Source: an uncultured Myxococcales bacterium (lineage in GTDB: Bacteria; Myxococcota_A; Polyangia; Palsa-1104; JAEUJZ01). From it: a DNA stretch of 57,892 nucleotides. The DNA lies in assembly GCA_937868485.1 (NCBI GenBank), contig CALMML010000333.1, positions 1 to 57,892 of the forward strand. Reading direction: 5' to 3'. The position numbers and the translations under genes are program-made. The notes beneath the pieces were generated by a model, which saw only the letters and a list, made by a program, of their open reading frames with translations, did not search any database and was not told the origin of the DNA. Positions 55,839-57,892 of this stretch are shown here, piece by piece; within the stretch, counting starts at the first letter, position 1; each line of letters starts with the position of its first letter.

Positions 55839-56350
55839 TCGATTCTCTCTCCCGAGTTTGAGTTGGTTGGGGGGTGCTGCTCTTACTGCTCCCTACAGCG
55901 TCGCTGGCAGAGCAAAAAGACACGTTCCCGCAGTGATTTTTGCATCGTTATCTATTCGTGATCAATTCGTTTTCTTCTGTCCTACACCCCCGCCACAGCG
56001 ACCCACGCGCAAGCAGACAAAAGAGAGCTTACGTTGTCCGTTTCAGCGCAGCAAACCGCCGATCTGTCGCAAGCCAGCCCAGGTAGCGGAACGAACAGAG
56101 CAAACAGCGATTTTGCAGTTTTGACATCAGCTCGCCGACGCGGGGCATTTCTTTTGGACGCAGCATGCTTCAGTCAGCTGACGCAGCCAAACCATGGACT
56201 GCATCCAATTGCTGAGTTCCTGTTGATCGCAAACGTCAGCGGACTCCTGATCGCGTTACCAGCTCACTACCGAGCCCAAATTCCAGACACAGAACCCGCA
56301 GAAACAGCGTCTGTCTGCGTGTGAACCGTCGAATGAAGGAGAGTCTTTCT
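55839..56350. other. Divergent intergenic region
   Basis: About 510 bases between a minus-strand and a plus-strand lipoprotein gene. It is AT-richer than the flanks, especially 55900-55990. A 96-codon open frame at 56034-56324 has no ribosome site and no sensible protein signal, so I do not call it. AAGGAG at 56336-56341 is the ribosome site of the gene at 56351. Confidence 0.4.
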
Positions 56351-57775
56351 ATGAACACACGTCGCAGCTTCTTTCGCGAAACCAAGTGGACGATCTCACA
56401 GCGCTTTTCGTTGTCCGTTGCGCTGATCGGTTGTGCGCTCGCTGGCTGTTCCGCCAAAGAAGTGCCGCTCCTTCCTGAGGAGATCTCCGGTCACTGCACC
56501 TACAAGAACAAGTTCAGCGGAGAGCCAGAGTGCCGCAACTACCACGGCGACTGGCCGAGCGACAAAATCCTAGAAGACTGCGCGGACTGGGATGGCACCG
56601 CAGACATCGGAACCCCCTGTTCCGAACAGAGCATCTTGGGTCAGTGCATCCTAGAAAAAGACGGTCTGTACATCGCAGCGCGCGCCATTGGTGACAATCC
56701 AGACAACTGTTCATCGACGCGCAGAGGCTGTGAGCTGTTCGGTGGTGGCGTGTTTGATGCAGCGCCGATCTGCGGTGGAACGGAATCGAGCGGCGGAAGC
56801 GGAGGACTCCCAGTCTTTCAGCAGCCGATCAAAGTCTGTGTCGATCCCAAGCCCGGTGAAGCGCCCGGAAAGAGTGATGGAGGAAAGGTCTGTACGTGGG
56901 AAATGATCTCCGGTGCGACCGAAGAAGGCCGTCACTTTGAAGACTACGCAAGCTGTGATCGCGTCCGTACGCAGCGTCCGTATTACAAAGCGGGTGCCGC
57001 CGCTGACAACCTGCGCGAAGATCCACGACTGAAGGATCCGACGTATGCAGCCGAGCATGCGTGGGTCAAGTCACAGATTCGCTCCGCTGCGTGCATCTGC
57101 TGTCATGGCAGCACGGCTCCGCAAGGTCCGTCCAACTGGTTTGTCGATCAGCCAGGGAACTTCGTAAACGGATTTTATCCGCGTGGTCTGGCCATGGGCG
57201 CAGGCTGGATCGACACCGCAGGATTTGGTGCGTATACGCCGCAGGAAAACAACGGCTTTACGCGCGCCATGCCGAGCAATCCGAATCACTCCATCTTCCC
57301 GACCACCGACGATGCGCGGATGCGTCGCTTCTTTGAAAATGAGCTGGCGTATCGGGGCAAGACGCGCGCTGACTTCGCAAATGAAAAGTACGCAGCGGGC
57401 CCCCTGGATGAGCAGCGCTTCTTCCGTCCAAGTGCTTGTATGCGCGGCGAAGGAGTGCGTGCAGATGGGCTCGTGATTTGGAAGGGAGGCAATGCACGCT
57501 ACATCTATGTGATGGAAGCGACGGCAGCTTCTCCGACGGTGCCACCGAACCTGGATCTCCCCGATGGAACGCTGTGGCGGGTTGATGTTCCCAGCGTAGG
57601 AACTCCGGTGGCAAGCGGAACGCTCAAGTACGGAGTGACGCCACCGTCCCTGGCGCAGAAGTTCCCGCTTGGCAGTGCAGCCGCCGCGCCACTCCAGAGC
57701 GGAAAGCAGTACTACCTGTACGTCTCTGCGGATCTGATCCAACCGGTGACGCGCTGCTTGTTTACCGCGCCGTAG
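56351..57775 (+). CDS. CxxCH lipoprotein, cytochrome-like
   Basis: 474 residues. Three in-frame starts exist (GTG 56321, ATG 56333, ATG 56351). The last is chosen because AAGGAG is 9 nt upstream and it begins a signal peptide with lipobox LAGC. A single heme c motif, C248-I-C-C-H252, follows a Ser/Gly linker; the pattern CxxCH with an extra Cys is noteworthy. Before it are several Cys (a Cys-rich N-terminal part), and after it WFVDQPGNFVNGFYPRG. Length and style resemble the heme lipoproteins at 317-2848, though sequence similarity is weak by eye. Probably a surface or periplasmic redox protein. Confidence 0.72.
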   Translation: MNTRRSFFRETKWTISQRFSLSVALIGCALAGCSAKEVPLLPEEISGHCTYKNKFSGEPECRNYHGDWPSDKILEDCADWDGTADIGTPCSEQSILGQCILEKDGLYIAARAIGDNPDNCSSTRRGCELFGGGVFDAAPICGGTESSGGSGGLPVFQQPIKVCVDPKPGEAPGKSDGGKVCTWEMISGATEEGRHFEDYASCDRVRTQRPYYKAGAAADNLREDPRLKDPTYAAEHAWVKSQIRSAACICCHGSTAPQGPSNWFVDQPGNFVNGFYPRGLAMGAGWIDTAGFGAYTPQENNGFTRAMPSNPNHSIFPTTDDARMRRFFENELAYRGKTRADFANEKYAAGPLDEQRFFRPSACMRGEGVRADGLVIWKGGNARYIYVMEATAASPTVPPNLDLPDGTLWRVDVPSVGTPVASGTLKYGVTPPSLAQKFPLGSAAAAPLQSGKQYYLYVSADLIQPVTRCLFTAP

Positions 57776-57800
57776 CAGATCGCACAGAACCTGCGAAAAG

Positions 57801-57822
57801 GAATCGGCTTCCTAACCGATTC
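57801..57822 (+). other. 7-bp inverted repeat leading into the repeat array
   Basis: GAATCGG (57801-57807) pairs with CCGATTC (57816-57822) across an 8-nt loop. The right arm is the start of the first 11-bp tandem repeat, so the hairpin and the array are connected. Confidence 0.55.
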
Positions 57823-57860
57823 CTACTCGATTCCTACTCGATTCCTACTCGATTCCTACT
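57817..57860. repeat. Four perfect 11-bp tandem repeats (CGATTCCTACT)
   Basis: CGATTCCTACT occurs four times without a gap from 57817 to 57860, starting 41 bp after the stop of the CxxCH lipoprotein gene. It is the same GATTCCTAC word as in the 22-bp repeats at 33743-33808, which also follow a stop codon. The array may continue in degenerate form beyond the window. Confidence 0.9.
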
Positions 57861-57892
57861 CGCGTTCAGACTGTCCGTACCTATCGGTGCTG

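Noticed and set aside
56034-56324. 96-codon open frame in the divergent intergenic region
   Set aside because: No ribosome site, no signal or domain, and it would run into the start region of the CxxCH lipoprotein gene.
1-57892. tRNA, rRNA, integrase or IS elements
   Set aside because: I looked for typical tRNA arms and 3' ends, transposase-type frames and terminal inverted repeats and saw none that I could support by eye. A tRNAscan or ISfinder search would be decisive.

Overview
The window looks like a chromosomal segment of a high-GC Gram-negative bacterium. A myxobacterium-like member of the Myxococcota (former Deltaproteobacteria) is the best guess. Supporting signs are many short Cys-rich lipoproteins with clear lipoboxes, a MYXO-CTERM-like sorting tail, a Tat/heme-lipoprotein operon, vWA and Kelch lipoproteins, and GTG/TTG starts with 4-nt ATGA/GTGA overlaps. 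The taxonomy is inference. I found no rRNA, tRNA, CRISPR array, integrase or transposase.

Layout. 1-5.1 kb: an exported operon of three lipoproteins, two with heme-like Cys/His motifs, and a Tat-dependent protein. 5.1-7.5 kb: a topoisomerase IV subunit A gene on the minus strand. 7.6-10.8 kb: small protein, rluD-like, pgeF-like and a single-TM protein, mostly translationally coupled. 10.8-14 kb: a minus-strand unknown gene, galK and a YhhN-family gene. Between the unknown gene and galK lies a non-coding array of seven GGTC-N2-GACC-like sites at an exact 43-bp pitch. 14-17.6 kb: a PilZ-like gene and a subtilisin/L,D-transpeptidase fusion. 17.7-23.8 kb: epimerase, yicC, remA-like, gmk, SEC-C protein, queD, EEP-family phosphatase/nuclease and a dolichol-kinase-like protein. 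23.9-36.6 kb: an accessory surface region with a methyltransferase-TPR protein, vWA, Kelch and OmpA proteins, an 11-residue-repeat protein paired with a metallo-beta-lactamase-fold protein, small membrane proteins and lipoproteins. 36.6-40.8 kb: unknown gene, rsfS and an enlarged recG. 40.9-52.9 kb: an Hsp70 paralogue, a DAGK-type lipid kinase and a 2918-residue propeller/AAA ATPase. 52.9-57.9 kb: an isobutyryl-CoA-mutase-type large subunit, a carboxypeptidase-regulatory-like lipoprotein and a CxxCH lipoprotein.

The most unusual items are the 43-bp-pitch array, the double-sorting-signal protease/transpeptidase fusion, the giant ATPase beside an Hsp70 paralogue, 11-bp GATTCC tandem repeats in two 3' intergenic regions, and four genes whose start codon sits 6-8 nt after a -10-like hexamer, which suggests leaderless mRNAs. 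All family assignments come from reading motifs by eye; no database search was run.
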